Shown in pieces: positions 51,268 through 63,592 of a stretch of 64,000 bases of DNA (its first letter is position 1; each line of letters starts with the position of its first letter). Source of the stretch: Chondrosia reniformis (Eukaryota > Porifera > Demospongiae > Chondrillida > Chondrillidae); contig OX359198.1 in NCBI GenBank assembly GCA_947172415.1, positions 837,401-901,400 of the forward strand, read 5' to 3'. Position numbers and translations under genes: made by a program. The notes below the pieces were generated by a model, which was given only the letters and a program-made list of their open reading frames with translations, was not told the DNA's origin and ran no database searches.

Positions 51268-53874
51268 CTGCAAAGTGATTTAGAAGATAAGTTATTGTAA
51301 ATATATTTAATAATATGTAACAAATACACAAATTAAAATTATAGAATTCGCATAACTATAGTTGTAAATGTATTAAGTAAAATTGCTAATAACTTTGAAA
51401 TGTACTATATATTATGGATGATAGTTATACATAAATATGTTAAAATTTTCAGTATATATATTAGGTTTTCTCTGTCACACTTGAAAAGATGGTGCCATAT
51501 ATATACAGTACAAGTTACAATATACTAAGGTAATCTAATATAAATAAATAAATAAATAATATAATTAATTAATTAATTAAATAATTCATATGGCTCCAAG
51601 AAAGGACCTAGAAACAAAATGGGCATATCATCATAAAGTTTAGGGTATAAAACTCATTTTAAATTAAGGGATTTTTCATTTAGGCCTCCGTTTGTTAGAA
51701 AACGGAGGACAAAGTCTGCATATAAAATGCCATAGGACTATAGAAAACCTATAGGAAATTTATATTGAAACCAAGTGTTATATTCATAAAAATTTTCAAT
51801 TGGTCAGATCACTTTGAAACTAACATATACGTATATAAAGGCCTAGGCCTTTTATGTCCCTTGTGTACAAGTTACAAAATGGTCTCTAACCCTGTTGATT
51901 ATGCCAATGCATGCAACCAACCGTCGGTGTTCTTAGCTCCCTCACAAGGCAAATCAAATCTGCTGTGGTTATTAGCTGAGACCCCTTTAATACTGGAGCC
52001 TTTGTTGATATATGGCATGCAGATGCATCATCTTCAGTCTATACTAAGGTGTGAAAAGGTAATTGGTAGGCCATGTGTTCTACCTTGCAATTGGATGATC
52101 TGTATCAACTACTACTCTCTATGCAGTAGTTGAGGATTTCAAAGCCTGCAACAGTACTAGTGTGACTAAAGTCTTGTACTGTTTAAAATACTGATTATCC
52201 TAGGGGTCACTTGGATCTCTTTAATTTGTAACTTGCACTGTGTAGCTAGTACTTGATTGTAATTTTAATATTACATAGTCACTTGGATCTCTTAAATTTG
52301 TAACTTGTACTGTGTAGTATATATATATATATATTACAGTAATCAATGTTCCATTAAATAAATGTTGCGATTTAATTTGAAAAAGAGTTGCAATTTATTA
52401 ATTCCACTGCTTTTTATAACCTACCATGAGTACAGTATACGCCTAACTTTACAGATTCATTATACCCAAATTTATAGAGTATAAATATTCCTCCATATAT
52501 AATATATGGTACGTATACATTCATGTAAATTAAGTTATAGAGTTCCAAATATCAACTTGAAACCTTTAAAATTTCCCGTCTGAGTCACCTTCTTTTCTGT
52601 AAATCAACTATAATGGTTACAACTTTTCAATTGTTCTCACCTTCAAGGTTGTCTACTTTATTATGAGTGAGTAAATTCTCAGAATTTTGAGTAAAACTCC
52701 CATTCAGTGCTATATATACTTAGTAAGTTATTGTTTACATTAAAGTTGGCAGTACTATATATAATATTGGATTTAAATTGCTTTCACTATAATATACGTA
52801 TATATGTATATCACCTGACATCTAAGGACCTGTAATAACGTATTTTCCATTTTATATAACATACGTAAAACTGTTTTTATATAAAGGGTTGCTCAATTCT
52901 GAACGTTTATAGACAAATTCTTTGAAAGTATAATATTATAGAATTTATACATAAACCATGCATACACTGTCCAATTTGTGTATACTTGCGTTCAAATACA
53001 ATTGCAAATAGACTGTAGTCTTCAGTTCTGTCTTAATTAAGTTGAAATCTCAAAGGATGTTTCCCAGTTAGTATATATACACATACTCATTCCCAAAAAG
53101 ACTCGTATACACCTGTATATTCATACTCATTTTTATTCAATTTTCAATTTCAATAGCTAATTATTTCTAATCACATTTCCATTTAGTAATCTACTACACA
53201 GTGTTATTATATTAATAACACTGTGTTGACAACTTTTTGTTATTCCATAACAAACACCTATGGAGCTATAAGCAATTTTGTCAGGAAGAAGGAAGAAGGA
53301 AGAAGAAAACACTTAGTCTAGTACTTTAAGCAGACACTTTTGTATAAGATCTAAATTCCCATTAGTACATGTTCATGAGTACTATATAGTCACTATTGCT
53401 ATTTCTAACATCATTTTTAGCTGTTTTAATTACATTATACAAGCCATGCGGTAAGATAATTCATTACAAGAGAGAATATTATGGATCCATAATCGAGTTA
53501 GACATAACTCTCCCAATTTTGTCATCAGTTCATAATCAAAATATCATGAGTCACCTACAACTGAATTGAGTAAACGTTTGCATAATAGTATATATATATG
53601 CGTATGTATATAGACAAAGTGCTTACAAATCAAATAAGTGAGATTATAATAATATGTATAGAAAAATGTTTGAAACGACAAAAATGCATATATACTATAT
53701 AGTTCTCATCAATGAGATGGTTAATCTTTTAGTCTTTTGAGCGTCTAGAGATGCAGTTGGTTCTTTTAGAGAACATACATACGTATACAGTTGCTGTAAT
53801 TTTAATTGTTGCATGATGTTAATTATAGTTATTTATATTATAATTATAATATATTGTACATTTCATATCTTCTC
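51268..53874. other. R14-R15 intergenic with a large insertion
   Basis: 51510-52340 is absent from the paralogous site near 45300. Outside it the region parallels 45074-46791 and holds the 5' UTR-like exon, the signal relic and the R15 3' flank with TTCTTTTAGAGAAC near 53762. Confidence 0.45.
51510..52340. mobile_element. Unclassified ~830-bp insertion upstream of R14
   Basis: Begins near TAAATAAATAAATAAATAAT and ATTAATTAATTAATTAA microsatellites, contains CCTCCGTTTG...AACGGAGG-type short inverted sequence, and ends with two imperfect copies of a TAGTCACTTGGATCTCT-containing unit (about 52205 and 52277). A 122-codon plus-strand frame (51765-52133) shows no recognisable domain. The paralogous locus upstream of R12 lacks the sequence. 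Confidence 0.5.
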
Positions 53875-56800
53875 TTAAGTTTTGTTCACTGCCAAGTGCA
53901 GAATATCAGCAGACTGAGGAGGAACTACAGGTGGAACTTCACTGTCACTGACTTCATCAGTTGAGGGCTCATAGTTAATCTCATCTGCTGGCATTTTACT
54001 TGTAGTTTGTTTTGTTTTCTTCTTCACCTTATTTGGTTGAGTATACAACAGTTCAAGATCAGGATTGACTATATTCAAATTTTAAAACAAATTTCCATAT
54101 TCAGTTTGAATTCATTCATTTCTAAACTACATGTAATACAGACTACTGTAGATTCAAATACTATAAATATATATCATCGACTAAACCATGTGCATGCAAG
54201 GACCAGTAAAATTAATGAATATTAGAGCCATGTATATTAATTGGTATGCACAATAACATTGGTGGATATTGTGTATGTATTTATGTACCTGAAGGTATTT
54301 CAGATGATTTATTTTCCCTGTTAGGTTTAGCATAAAATATTTCAGTATTCTCAGTGATTGTGTCTATATACACATTATATACAAATTTGTAGAAAAATGA
54401 AATATACTAATGTATACATATAGAAAGATCAATATATGTTATAATATATACGGGTATTAAGCAAATTTAAACTTGTTATATATACAAATTTTAAAGCACA
54501 TTTCTATTCAGTTTGAATTTTTTACATTTCTATATAATCTAAGCTATATACGTATATAGAACATTATACTCTGGATGAAAATACTATATACGTATATACT
54601 AAACAATGTACATACAGGTACCAGTAAAATTAATGTAAATTTAGAACCATGCAAGCAACATTAATTGGTATGCACAATAACATTGGTGGATATTGTGTAT
54701 GTTATTTTGTACCTGAAGGTAACTGAGATGATTTTTTTTCCTTGTTAGGTTTAGCATAAATGCTTTCAGGATTCTCAAGTGTGACTGCATAAATTGTATA
54801 TGCATGTAATATGATATCTGATATAAAACTAGTCAAGTGACCAAAAGATGAATCACTAGAAGGAATCAATTTCTGGTTGCTATTTTTGTTTGAAATTCAT
54901 ATACATATCTAATGATTTTCCACATCTTGCATAGCTTTTTCAAGGCATTGTATAAATTTCTTTTTCTAACCATGAGTATTTCATACATGTACTTCTAATG
55001 TTAATTAATAATCTAGAGAGAGAGAGTTTGAGTATGCAATAGTATATGTATACCTGATGTTTGTCCTGATTGCATTGTTTCCATATTTGGTTTAGCATAC
55101 AACTCTTCCAGATCATTTATTTGTGAATATGGAGACTCTTGAACTGCCTTAATATTTACTTCTAAATTTATATTTACATGAAAAGTCATAAATGTATTAT
55201 GCGCATTTCTTGGTACAACATTATCATATATGTACATTTATACATTTTATATATACGTATAATATAAATGACTAAATATTCACTTGCACTATGGCTTTGT
55301 TCTGGTTCATTGTGAATGTCTTTTATATTATCATAATTTATTTCCTTTTCCCCAAAGGTCAAATTGTCCACTTCATTTGAAAATGGAGGTTTCTGATCAT
55401 CACTAGACAACCCCACACCAGTTATATATGCATCATCATTAGACTGGCCTGTATATACAACTGGTGTGGAGTTTAATGATGTCTTTTTACTTTTGTTTCT
55501 GTAGATTTGAAAATAATAATAATAATAATAATAATTTTCAATTAATTATAATATGCATGAACAATAATATATATAATATGCCAAGGATTCAGAAAAGATC
55601 AAGAAAATGACAAAGATTCCCAGCTAAGGTCACAGATGAAGGGTGGAATTCTCAGAAACAGCTGTCTGGCCCAGTGGGGCAAAAAAGAAAGAGAAGACTC
55701 CATCCAAACCTCTCTCCAGGTTTAGTTCCCTAAAGGCTTTACATAATTTATTACAGGGTAGGCATAGTATGTGGGTAAAAGCGTATTAGATTATTCATGA
55801 ATACAATGAAAGAATTACGTAGATATACGTATACCTTTTGCTTTTGCTAACTGCTGCAATTATACAAACTAGAATTGTAATTATAAGACAAAGAAGAACA
55901 GCTCCAATGGTCACTGCCATAATGATGATCAAAGTGTCACCCATTGGATCATTTCTTGTAGGACTTGAGGTGTTACCCAGCACTAGTAGATCACTGCTTG
56001 TAGGACTTGAGGTGTCACCCAGTAGATCACTGCTTGTAGGACTTGAGGTGTCACCCATTAGATCACTGCTTGTAGGACTTGAGGTGTCACCCAGTAGATC
56101 ACTGCTTGTAGGACTTGAGGTGTCACCCAGTAGATCACTGCTTGTAGGACTTGAGGTGTCACCCAGTAGATCACTGCTTGTAGGACTTGAGGTGTCACCC
56201 AGTAGATCACTGCTTGTAGGACTTGAGGTGTCATCCAGTAGATCACTGCTTGTAGGACTTGAGGTGTCATCCAGTAGATCACTGCTTGTAGGCATTGAGG
56301 TGTCACCCAGTAGATCACTGTTTGTAGGACTTGAGGTGTCATCCAGTAGATCACTGCTTGTAGGCATTGAGGTGTCACCCAGTAGATGACTGCTTGTAGG
56401 ACTTGAGGTGTTCTCTTTCAATTGCAGAATATAACACATTTATAGCATCCATGATTTACACACATATAATATATTTACTTACTTTTTAAAGATGCACTAA
56501 AGAAGGGTGTATTTGCTAGCTTTATATGGCTCATCTCACTTGAATAGAGTGATATACCTAATTACAGTACATATGCATTCATAAATACATGTATATACAT
56601 ATATACATACAATGCTTGTACGTACATTGTCAGATAAACATGAGTGTATATATATTTTATTAATTCTTCATTTACTATTTACCTATTGTATAATTGACTA
56701 TTGAAGCAGTGTCAGCAGTTAACGTATTACTAATAGTAGTTATATTTGTTTGTACTGTCACTCCACATGTGTACATTCCAGCATTTGATGATTGAAAAGA

Positions 56801-57479
56801 AGTCATAATCAAATTGTAATATCCACCCATGGTACTTATACTTGCCAATGGATAGCTTATATTTATTTCATTTGTATCACTAGTCCATCTCTTCCATGCC
56901 CTTGTTCTTGAACACACCAACTTTACATTCTCCCCAAGAGTGGCTGTGATTGTTATATCAGTTGTGTTGCTTGGATGTCCTACCAGTAAACTAGTTGTAC
57001 CAGTTACACTAGTCACTGAAGGAAATGCATAAATACAAGCAAAGTTATTCATAGAAACTATTAAGATAAATTGTTTATATTTAAAGACCATGCATGCTTT
57101 TATGGGTCTGTTGATTGTCTATATACATATATACATACTATATAGATTTCATAGACCATTGCAATTAATGGCATGAATAATATCTGCATATAATGTTTTA
57201 TGAACAAAAGATTCATGAAAAATCTAAAATACCATGCTATGCCTGTAATATTCATGTATTATTTGTATTTAGGACTTCTGGATGATTTATATGAAATGTA
57301 AAAATGAGAATATAATTGAGAAACCTAAAAATTATACAGAAAATCTATATAAGTAGATTTGTATTGTATATCTCACCACCTGATCTTATTAGAAATCCAC
57401 ATAACTGTAACGTTACAGCTCCCAATATCAACTTGAAAACTTCACATTTTGCATGAAAACACTTCATGTTTGAATTCAT
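53875..57479 (-). CDS. R15: Ig-domain receptor with mucin-like stalk repeats, type-A tail
   Basis: Predicted 584-aa receptor. Exons: 57479-57377 signal peptide (MNSNMKCFHAKCEVFKLILG); 57015-56683 Ig (KLVCSR, AWKRW, MYTCGV); 56557-56483 stalk (ISLYSSEMSHIKL); 56414-55835 repeat stalk plus TM (core LIIIMAVTIGAVLLCLIITI); tail 55498-55284, 55161-55054, 54784-54713, 54363-54289, 54068-53875. The sum, 1755 nt, is in frame. Tail: VVYTGQ, AYITGV, INYDNI, SPYSQI, LYAKP, IYAKP, FYAKP, LYTQP, INYEP. The terminal motif is ILHLAV: its tyrosine is His, so the conserved ITIM-like site is lost. The stalk repeats are Ser/Thr/Pro-rich and probably O-glycosylated. Confidence 0.8.
55960..56415 (-). repeat. Coding 36-bp minisatellite (LLGDTSSPTSSD) in R15 stalk
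   Basis: About twelve 36-bp units encoding LLGDTSSPTSSD with variants (LLDDTSSPT, LLGDTSMPT, TSSHLLG, SDLMGDT). They sit directly before the TM segment in the same exon. No equivalent is seen in the other units. Confidence 0.95.
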
Positions 57480-59213
57480 CTTTTGCTAATACAATCCTCT
57501 AATTAGGCCATAAAACACAATATGAAGAATTTTTTTAATAATTTGACATGGTTGAGCGTCAGGTCTTCTTCAGCATTGATGGTAAAAATGTTCAATTTCT
57601 TTTTATATACTCATGTAATTGTGTATATACATATATACGTTGTACTTAGGGATATATTCATGCATACTGTTGACAGATTTATACATTGTATAAAAAACTT
57701 GCAATATTAGTTGATCTCACCTTCAAATTTGTCAACTATTAATACAAACCTCCCAGCGATTTGGGTAAAATTGATTCACAGTGAATAATACACTTATCTA
57801 TATAGGCAGAAAATTACTATATACATAAACGAAAGATATAATGTCCTATTATTATACGTATATAAAGAATATTTATATACGTAACTTCTTTTTTGATATA
57901 CTGTATTTCCCCTAAGCATATATGTACATACAGAAATTGCATTATATATATACGCATGTAGTAATTGAATTTTCACTTCTTTTCGTACACTCGATCATAC
58001 ACATTTTTATTATATTAGCATTGTCTGTCATGCTTTATGTGTATATTATATATAGGTATGTCTGTCAAACTGTATTATATCATAATATGATTTTCAATTT
58101 CAATAGCTAATTATTTCTAATCACATTTCCATTTAGTAATCTCCTAATTATACTAAAACACAGTGTTGACAACTTTTTGTTATTCCATAAAAGAGGAGCT
58201 ATATATATATGTTATATATATATATATATATTATATATATTTGGAATCATATACATATACATATACATATACAACTGTTAAGAATTATTATATAAATTAA
58301 CATTAAAACATTCTTTTGAAATTTGTATGGTAATTCTCTAAAATATAAAGAATACAGCATACCAGCATAAATTCATTCATTTGATTGAAAAAAATTGAAA
58401 TCATCAATATCATCTTAAATTATTATACAGTTGAGCACAAAACTATAGCTGAAGGGTCATACATAACTTGCCAAGTGAAATTGTATATACGCAGGGCAAA
58501 TTCTATTGTAAGATATATGTATGCTTGACCAATTGCAAGTCTGTACATTTTATACACTAATTTCTGTAATATATATTTATATTTAGCATATGCTTGTATA
58601 TATATTAAAGTATGTACACCTAAATAAACTGAGGTGAATCTAACTTAAGTTTGTATCAAAAGTTATGTACAGTATATAGTAGTTGATTGGAATTATTAAT
58701 ATTGGCTATAGTCCTCTATGGGCATTTGTCCATTCTTCACACATGTAAGTCAAGTCTATATTCACTGGTCTAGACAGTTTCTTCAAAGTTATTGATAATG
58801 GATGTCATTCCTTCCCCTGCCCTACTGTAGGTTTGGAGAGCACATGTTCCAATCCTCCTTCATGTTCTACGAAGGGTACATACATACAGCATTCCAGTAC
58901 TGAAGACTGTTACAGAGTACTTGGACTACATGATATACTGCCACTCAATAATAATATATATATGCGTATGTATATAGACAAAGTGCTTACAAATCAAGTA
59001 AGTGAGATTATAATAATATGTATAGAAAAATGTTTGAAACGACAAAAATGCATATATACTATATAGTTCTTATCAATGAGATGGTTCATCTTTTAGTCTT
59101 TTGAGCGTCTAGAGATGCAGTTGGTTCTTTTAGAGAACATACATATACAGTTGCTGTAATTTTAATTGTTGCATGATATTAATTATAGTTATTTATATTA
59201 TAATTATAATATA
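57480..59213. other. R15-R16 intergenic
   Basis: 5' UTR-like exon of R15 (donor after 57721), a TATATA-type microsatellite at 58200-58245, a short CATATA run at 58250-58270, and unclassified sequence at 58680-58920 that is absent from the other intergenic regions. 58970-59213 is the conserved R16 3' flank (TTCTTTTAGAGAAC near 59126). Confidence 0.45.
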
Positions 59214-62200
59214 TTAAGTTTTGCCCACTGCCAAGTACAGAATGTCAGCAGACTGAGGAGGAACTTCAGGTGGAGCTTCAAAGTCACTGACTTCATCAGC
59301 TGAGGGCTCATAGTTAATTTCATCTGCTGGTATTTTACTTGTAGTTTGTTTTGTTTTCTTCTTCACCTTATTTGGTTGAGTATACAACAGTTCAAGATCA
59401 GGATTGACTATATACAAATTTATATATAAAACCAGTTTCTATTCAGTTGGTTATTTCATATATATACAGAACATTAGACTACTGTAAATTCAAATACTAT
59501 ATATGAAAGAGTACTGATTTTTTGCATTCAAGGACCAGTAAAATTAATGTATATATAATTAGAGCTATGTACAGTATAATTTAATTGGTATACACAATAA
59601 CATTGTGGATATTGCAGTATTTATGTACCTGAAGGAATTTCAGATGATTGTTTTTCCTTGTTAGGTTTAGCATAAAAGGTTTCAGGATTCTCAAGTGTGA
59701 CTGCATGAATTATATACATAGTACGATATATATATATTATATTATATACCAAATCAGTCAAGTGTCAAAGGATTCTCAGTAATATCATATGTAGTTGTCT
59801 AGTTTGGAATAATTCTATTCTAAACACGTGCACATTAGATAACTTATAGAGTTTTTGTGTATAGTATATACGTATAAACAATATTATCATTGTAATGACT
59901 ATATTTATACTTGTGCATGTGTCACATTTAAGTTATAATTTACATACGTAGTAAGTTTTTAAAGGATCATCTTTTGACTATTAGAGTGTCTAAAGACACA
60001 GTTTTGTTTTTCTTGTCTTGATTGTAAGATGTTTTGACCCCAAGGGTCTTCCTTAGTCTGAAAGTCAAAAGATGAGCCTTTCAAAAGATAAGTTTGACAC
60101 AGTTAGAAGAAATCCTTATTCTATTACATACAGTAATTATGTGTAACATACCAGCTGATCCTGAAGGCTGTTTTTGTGGCTTCCTTTCCTTATTAGGCTT
60201 AGCATATAGGAGATCAGGATCATCAACTGTGACTATGTATGTACACAGAATAAGCTTTGAATTACATGATATATACTTACATACAATTTCACAACATACG
60301 TATACATAGTGTTCATATGGGCATTTGTATATATACTGTACGTACCTGAAGTTAGTCCTGATTGCATTCTTTCCATATTTGGTTTAGTATACAAGTCTTC
60401 CATTTCATTGATTTGCAATTGCGCATATGGAGGATCTGGATCTTTAACTGTCTTAGAGCCTGGTTATATATACATATAATTGTGCAGTGATTAAGTATAA
60501 ATAGATGTTTAGGCAATGTGCATAGGTCTTGTATTTAGTTGGGGACTGAAGTCCTATTAAATGTCGACCAATGATTGCCTCACAGTCATCTAAGATTATC
60601 AAAAGAACCAGGAGAGCTGCTTTCACCTTTTGGATAGTATGGCAGAGAGTTCGCAATTGGATGACTGTCTTCAACTACCAATAATAAACTTTCCCACTAG
60701 AATGATGTTACAATACATGCGGTAATAACCATTTACAATTACCGATTGCAATGTTTAGTCTGGATAGCCATCCCAAAAAATACTGTATACATATTTGGTT
60801 TTGTGGGATTACTTGTATTACAACTCTCTTCTACTTGTCTCATCGGTGGACTCCGGATTTCATCTATTTCACTGTAAACAAAATCATAATTTTGTTTCTT
60901 GTCTTCTGCCAAATTATCTACGTCTTCTTTTGAAGTTTGAGGTTTCTGATTTTGATCATCAGTCAATTCTGCAAATGCAACTGCAACTGGTGTGGAGTCT
61001 GAGGATGATTTCCAGTTTCTATATATAAGGGGTATATATAAGGGCCTTAAGGGGTTTCCTAGGGGTAGGAATACATCACCCTATCACAGCCTTAGAGACA
61101 GAAAGTAATTGGATTCCTGCAAGATGGAGAGTTAGGATGAAAGTAGTGTTGTACTGGAGAAAGCTGTTAATCAGGCCAGATTCTGTTAAAAGAGTAATCG
61201 ATTACATTTTAGCTAATAATATAAGGGTTGACTGGGTCTCAAAGATTGTTAGCATATTTGATAAGTTGAAACTAGGGGACCCCAGAACTGTTATGTTTTT
61301 GTCCTTTTGTATTACTGTATTTTACAGGGTGCCTAGAATAGTAGCCACTGGCTAAAGGCTTTCCCTGTTTAAATAAGATTACCATACCAAACCAAAAATT
61401 TGTAATCCATGTGGTTTATGTTTATAGATGGAAATTAGAAAAGAATCTGGATCTACCAAAGTAAGATTTAAGTCCTTAATTCCAAAATCATACCGTGATT
61501 GATGTACATATAAGGATTGAATTTGTTTCAAATTATCTCTATCATGGGTGCATGAATGCCAATTGTAGTATATATATAGCCTCTGATTAATGGTTCCCAG
61601 GTAAAATAAGAATATATAGTATACATTATACATGCAACCTGATACCTGATGGGAAATTGCATGCTTTTCCTATTTAGCTAACCTTTTTCTTATTTTAACT
61701 GCACAAATTGCACAGATACAGACAAATACAATGATTATGAGGCAGAAAAGACTTCCAATGACCACTGCTATTATTAGTATCATCGGGTCCGGGTTGTTGT
61801 CATTCCTTGGCTGCTTAATCATCACCTTGGACATATACCTGCTTCCACTCTGCTCACTTGACACACCTGAATATATTATGTAATGATAGGTATGTTGTGG
61901 TTGTTGTTGTTTATATGCAATAGAAGCTGGGTTGTGGGAGAAGAGGGAAATCCCCATTAATCAGGTTTTTCCAATTATCCAGTTTATTGCTAATTAGCTA
62001 TTTTAATTTGTGAGGGAACTTGCTGTGCCCAATTTGTATGAGTTCAAAACTTTTAAAATCTACAGTCCGGTATATAATCCCTATTATTCACTTCCTGATT
62101 AACCAACTTATATACTGTATGTAATTTGACTCACTTGCAACAAAATCATACGGACTAGAAAAGATGGATTGAAGTTCTGTGAGTGCACTTTCCAAAGGAA

Positions 62201-63592
62201 CCACGTCAGAGTTTGACAAACTAGGAGCTACAGTAATAAAAAATAATGAGAAAATTTATATATGCACACTCTTCATATATATATATACACATACGTTTGG
62301 ACTCTGGTACCATTGTATAGCTCATCTCCTTCTGATGTATTGATATACCTGCATGAGTAACAATGTGTGTACATAAACAATAGCTATATAAGCGGTAAAT
62401 ATTTTTTGTATTATATATTATTTCCCTATATCATATTACGGAATTATATAAGAAAGATATTATAGATGAGAATATGTATATACGTACGTACATATGTATG
62501 TATAAAAGTATACACAAGGCACTGTATTGTAATTTGGCTTTAGAATAAAATCCCTTATATATAAACCAATCAAAATATGAAAGTATATACAATTAATATA
62601 TGCGTTTAAGTATTGCATGTTACTGCAAAAACATATATATATATATAAAATTAATAAACGCTTAACCTCACTTATTGTATAGTTGGTAATAGCTCCAGTT
62701 ATAACGTCCTCTGGAGAGTTTGAGGTAAATTCTGTAACTCCACAAGTATATGCTCCATTATTTGTAGAATCAAAGGAAGCTATTTTTAGACATTTTTTAA
62801 CACTGCTTACACTAACAGCAATATTGTTTTTTAATTCAGAATCTGCTGTCCATACTTTCCATGCTAATGACCTTGAACAGATCAATTCTACATTCTCTCC
62901 AAGAGTTGCAGATATTGTAGTTTCTGTTGGACCATTGGGGTCTCCAACAGTTACTTGACCATTCTCAGCTTACGTACATAATAGGAGAGCATGTATACTG
63001 TTATCACCATGCCACATATAAACTGTATAATATTATGTATATAGAGAGCAAGAGCAAATTTTTGAAAGGAAAATTGCTAAGTTATTTTTAATCACATCTG
63101 TAACAAGAAAAACTGGAAAAACGCTCAATTATGTATATATCTAATTAAGCTGTAACTCTTTATTTAGCTAGGGCCCAGATTTAATTTAATTGTTTTGAAG
63201 AACATTTCAGCAGGATTTGGAGAAAATAGCCATATGTCCACCTTTTGTATTTTAAATTGTATATAATCAACTTAATATTTTTATAATGGACAGGTGCACG
63301 CGCAGATGAAAGTAAGAGAGAGGAATAATTTTGGCTCAGACTTCTGACAAAATATGCAAAATAATTAATTATATAATTTATATATTATATAATTACTCGG
63401 CCTCTGGCTCATATTATTATAGTTTGGCTATATAATCTTCACCTCTGGGCTACAACTATTATACATACATCTAATATAATGTACACAACGGTGACTATAA
63501 TAATATTATATACTTACTTCCAGCTAGACATTGCAAGACGAAAATAACACCCAACCACAGGACAGAGTTCACATAGTAACCTTTAAAAAGCT
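59214..63592 (-). CDS. R16: diverged Ig-domain receptor, type-A tail; start not resolved
   Basis: Exons: hydrophobic leader ending at 63528 (SVLWLGVIFVLQCLAG); 62968-62672 Ig (LICSR, AWKVW, YTCGV); stalks 62348-62295 and 62227-62135; TM 61866-61683; tail 61018-60813, 60459-60346, 60232-60152, 59700-59629, 59407-59214. From the Ig exon on, all phases agree. The leader has no in-frame ATG before an upstream stop, so the first exon is either further right or frame-damaged. The Ig is the most diverged single-domain ectodomain here, yet the tail is nearly that of R8: VYSEI, PYAQL, LYTKP, LYAKP, FYAKP, LYTQP, INYEP, ILYLAV. This mismatch fits exchange of the tail with R8-type genes. Confidence 0.72.
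61028..61375 (+). mobile_element. Unclassified insertion in the R16 intron
   Basis: Replaces a short stretch present in the matching R8 intron (about 28097-28150). A 72-codon plus-strand frame (61137-61355, starting MKVVLYWRKLLIRPDSVKRV) has no domain I recognise. No terminal repeats are evident. Confidence 0.4.

Noticed and set aside
55838..56389. Plus-strand ORF across the R15 stalk repeat
   Set aside because: Shadow of the 36-bp repeat opposite the coding exon.
57016..57091. In-frame leader MVFKYKQFILIVSMNN directly before the R15 Ig exon
   Set aside because: The conserved acceptor (TTCCTTCAG) lies inside it, and a phase-compatible signal exon exists at 57479-57377. An alternative first exon remains possible.
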